The notes beneath the pieces are model-generated. The model had not been told where the DNA came from and ran no database searches. It saw only the letters and a program-made list of their open reading frames with translations. The position numbers and the translations under genes were made by a program. A stretch of 24,859 nt of DNA from VRUE01 sp035605155 (GTDB taxonomy: Bacteria > Actinomycetota > Thermoleophilia > Solirubrobacterales > 70-9), in NCBI GenBank assembly GCA_035605155.1, contig DATNHC010000176.1, forward strand, positions 1-24,859, read 5' to 3'. Positions 22,871 through 24,859 of this stretch are shown here, piece by piece; position 1 is the first letter of the stretch; each line of letters begins with the position of its first letter.

Positions 22871-24846
22871 GGGCCGGCGCGCCCGAGAAGCTCTGGGAGC
22901 CCTCGGCGGCGCTGATTGAGCGCTCGCGGCTGCACGAGTACATGGGCTGGCTCGAAACCGAGCGCGGTCTCCGCTTCAATGGATACGAGGAGCTCTGGCG
23001 CTGGTCGGTCGATGAGCTCGAGGCCTTCTGGTCCTCGATCTGGGACTTCTTCGACGTGCAGGCGGACGGCGAGCACGAGCGTGCTCTGGGCAGCCGCGCG
23101 ATGCCCGGCGCCCAGTGGTTCGCCGGCACCAGCCTCAACTACGCCGAGCACGCCTTCGCCGGCAAGGACGACGCCGAGACCGCGATCCTGCACGCCTCGG
23201 AGCTGCGTGAGCTGGAGCAGCTGAGCTGGGGAGAGCTGCGGGCCCAGGTCGCCGCGACCGCCGCTGGCCTGCGCACGCTGGGAATCGAACGCGGCGACCG
23301 GGTCGTCGCCTACCTGCCGAACATCCCCGAGGCGATCGTCGCCTTCCTGGCCACGGCCAGCATCGGCGCGATCTGGTCGAGCTGCTCGCCCGACTTCGGC
23401 CCGGCCAGCGTCATCGACCGCTTCGCCCAGATCGAGCCCAAGGTGCTCTTCGCCGTCGATGGCTACCGCTACGGCGGCAAGTACTTCGACCGGCGCGAGA
23501 CGCTGGCCGAGCTGCAGGCGGCGATACCTGGCCTCGAGAGCACGGTCGTCCTCCCCTACCTCGATCCCGAGCCCGACCTCTCCCCCCTGCGCAACACCAT
23601 GGGGTGGGAGGAGCTGCTTGCCTCCGGCGAGGGCGCCGAGCTGCGCTTCGAGCGGGTCCCCTTCGAGCACCCGCTCTGGGTCCTCTACTCCTCGGGCACC
23701 ACCGGCCTGCCGAAGGCGATCGTGCAGTCGCAGGGCGGCATCCTGCTCGAGCATCTGAAGAAGCTCAACCTCCACGTCGACGCCCACCCCGGCGACCGTC
23801 TCTTCTGGTTCACGACGACCGGCTGGATGATGTGGAACTTCCTCGTCTCGGGACTGCTCACCCGCGCGGCGATCGTCCTCTACGACGGCAACCCCGGCCA
23901 CCCCGACATGGGCGTGCTCTGGGACCTCGCCGAGCGCGCCGGGGTGACGATGTTCGGCACCAGCGCCTCCTACATCGCCGCCTGCATGAAGGCCGGAGTC
24001 GAGCCCGGGGCGGGCCGCGACCTGAGCCGGCTGAAGGCGGTCGGCTCGACCGGCTCCCCGCTCTCCCCCGAGGGCTTCGACTGGATCTACGAGCAGCTCG
24101 GCGCCGACACCTGGCTCTTCTCGACCAGCGGCGGCACCGACCTCTGCACCGCCTTCGTCGGCGGCGTCGCCTTGCTGCCGGTCTACCGCGGCGAGCTGCA
24201 GGGCCGTGCGCTGGGCGCCGCGGTCGAGGCCTGGGACGAAGACGGCAATGCTGTGGTCGACGAGGTCGGCGAGCTGGTTGTCACCGAGCCGATGCCCTCG
24301 ATGCCGGTCTTCTTCTGGGGCGATGAGGACGGCAGCCGCTACCGGGCCAGCTACTTCGAGCACTACCCCGGCGTCTGGCGCCATGGCGACTGGATCGAGA
24401 TCACCTCACGCGGCACCGCCGTCATCTACGGCCGCTCGGACTCGACGATCAACCGCTCCGGCATTCGCATGGGGACGAGCGAGATCTACCGCGCCGTGCT
24501 CGGCCTCGAGCAGATCGTCGATGCGCTGGTCGTCGACGTGCCGCGGCCCGGCACCGAGGGCTGGATGCCGCTCTTCGTCGTCCTGCGGGAGGGGGCCGAG
24601 CTCGGTGACGAGCTGCGCAAGGAGATCGCCCGGCGCGTCCGCACCCAGTGCTCTCCGCGCCACGTCCCCGACGAGGTCTTCGCGATCGCCGAGGTGCCCC
24701 GCACGCTCAGCGGCAAGGCGCTCGAGGTGCCGATCAAGCGAATCCTGATGGGCACCCCAACCGAGAAGGCCGCCAGCCGCGACTCGCTCGCCAACCCCGC
24801 GGCGCTCGACTACTTCGTCGAGCTCGCCGCGACGCTCGATCGCTGA
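22867..24846 (+). CDS. Acetoacetyl-CoA synthetase
   Basis: The 659-residue product (family usual about 650) is an ANL-superfamily adenylating enzyme that activates acetoacetate to acetoacetyl-CoA with ATP, EC 6.2.1.16. The N-terminal ACS-type region ends near residue 100 (GAQWFAGTSLNYAEH). The ATP-binding loop is YSSGTTGLPKAIVQSQGG (about 272-289). FSTSGGTDLCTAFVGG and WIEITSRGTAVIYGRSDSTI are typical of this subgroup, and the catalytic lysine is K617 in LSGKALEVPIKRIL. The start is GTG at 22867 in a GTGA overlap with the preceding gene's stop. An upstream start at 22822 would lie inside that gene. The role is use of ketone bodies or of acetoacetate from leucine and polyhydroxybutyrate breakdown. 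Confidence 0.93.
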   Translation: MRAGAPEKLWEPSAALIERSRLHEYMGWLETERGLRFNGYEELWRWSVDELEAFWSSIWDFFDVQADGEHERALGSRAMPGAQWFAGTSLNYAEHAFAGKDDAETAILHASELRELEQLSWGELRAQVAATAAGLRTLGIERGDRVVAYLPNIPEAIVAFLATASIGAIWSSCSPDFGPASVIDRFAQIEPKVLFAVDGYRYGGKYFDRRETLAELQAAIPGLESTVVLPYLDPEPDLSPLRNTMGWEELLASGEGAELRFERVPFEHPLWVLYSSGTTGLPKAIVQSQGGILLEHLKKLNLHVDAHPGDRLFWFTTTGWMMWNFLVSGLLTRAAIVLYDGNPGHPDMGVLWDLAERAGVTMFGTSASYIAACMKAGVEPGAGRDLSRLKAVGSTGSPLSPEGFDWIYEQLGADTWLFSTSGGTDLCTAFVGGVALLPVYRGELQGRALGAAVEAWDEDGNAVVDEVGELVVTEPMPSMPVFFWGDEDGSRYRASYFEHYPGVWRHGDWIEITSRGTAVIYGRSDSTINRSGIRMGTSEIYRAVLGLEQIVDALVVDVPRPGTEGWMPLFVVLREGAELGDELRKEIARRVRTQCSPRHVPDEVFAIAEVPRTLSGKALEVPIKRILMGTPTEKAASRDSLANPAALDYFVELAATLDR

Positions 24847-24856
24847 GCCGGCTCAG
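24843..24856. repeat. Palindrome over the final stop codon
   Basis: CTGAGCCGGCTCAG is a perfect 14-base palindrome spanning the stop of the acetoacetyl-CoA synthetase gene. It may be part of a terminator, but the window ends 3 bases later. Confidence 0.3.
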
Positions 24857-24859
24857 GCC

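Noticed and set aside
1..24859. CRISPR arrays, rRNA genes, insertion sequences or transposases
   Set aside because: No regularly spaced repeats, rRNA sequence, transposase motifs or terminal inverted repeats were seen by reading.

Overview
The window is high-GC DNA from an actinobacterium, most likely of the class Thermoleophilia (Solirubrobacterales/Gaiellales type). That placement is an inference from the strong preference for G/C at third codon positions, a deazaflavin (F420)-type nitroreductase, a secreted RTX-repeat protein of a kind common in that class, a DUF7144-like membrane protein, tRNA genes without an encoded CCA end, and many apparently leaderless genes. No 16S rRNA or marker protein is present to prove it.

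Layout. 1-8003 holds ordinary chromosomal genes: a haloalkane dehalogenase cut by the left edge, a small membrane protein, an RDD membrane protein, a NUDIX hydrolase plus FAD oxidoreductase pair, a divergent MocR-type regulator, an amidase, and a secreted RTX-repeat protein. 8065-14966 is a two-gene unit encoding proteins of 1130 and 1170 residues, coupled by an ATGA overlap. I cannot assign them a function, and they are the main unknown of the window. 14973-17269 holds an alpha/beta hydrolase fused to a class III nucleotide cyclase, an F420-type nitroreductase and a small conserved protein. 17397-18758 is a less G/C-biased accessory patch (ORF6N DNA-binding protein and a four-helix membrane protein) lying against a tRNA-Pro gene.

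18878-21947 contains five tRNA genes (Pro-GGG, Gly-TCC, Trp-CCA, Leu-TAG, Leu-CAA). Among them lie a YihY/BrkB membrane protein, two small helix-turn-helix proteins and another membrane protein. Upstream of the XRE-type regulator is a near-perfect 30-bp palindrome that carries a well-spaced promoter facing away from the gene. Where transcription from it should begin, a 15-bp-stem hairpin starts, making a candidate structured RNA. 22031-24846 is a GTGA-overlapping pair of a metallo-beta-lactamase-fold hydrolase and acetoacetyl-CoA synthetase.

Across the window, six genes have a TANNNT element ending 6-8 bases before the start codon and no ribosome binding site, which points to leaderless mRNAs. 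I used this to choose starts. Several convergent neighbours overlap at their stop codons, so the region is tightly packed outside the tRNA and accessory part.
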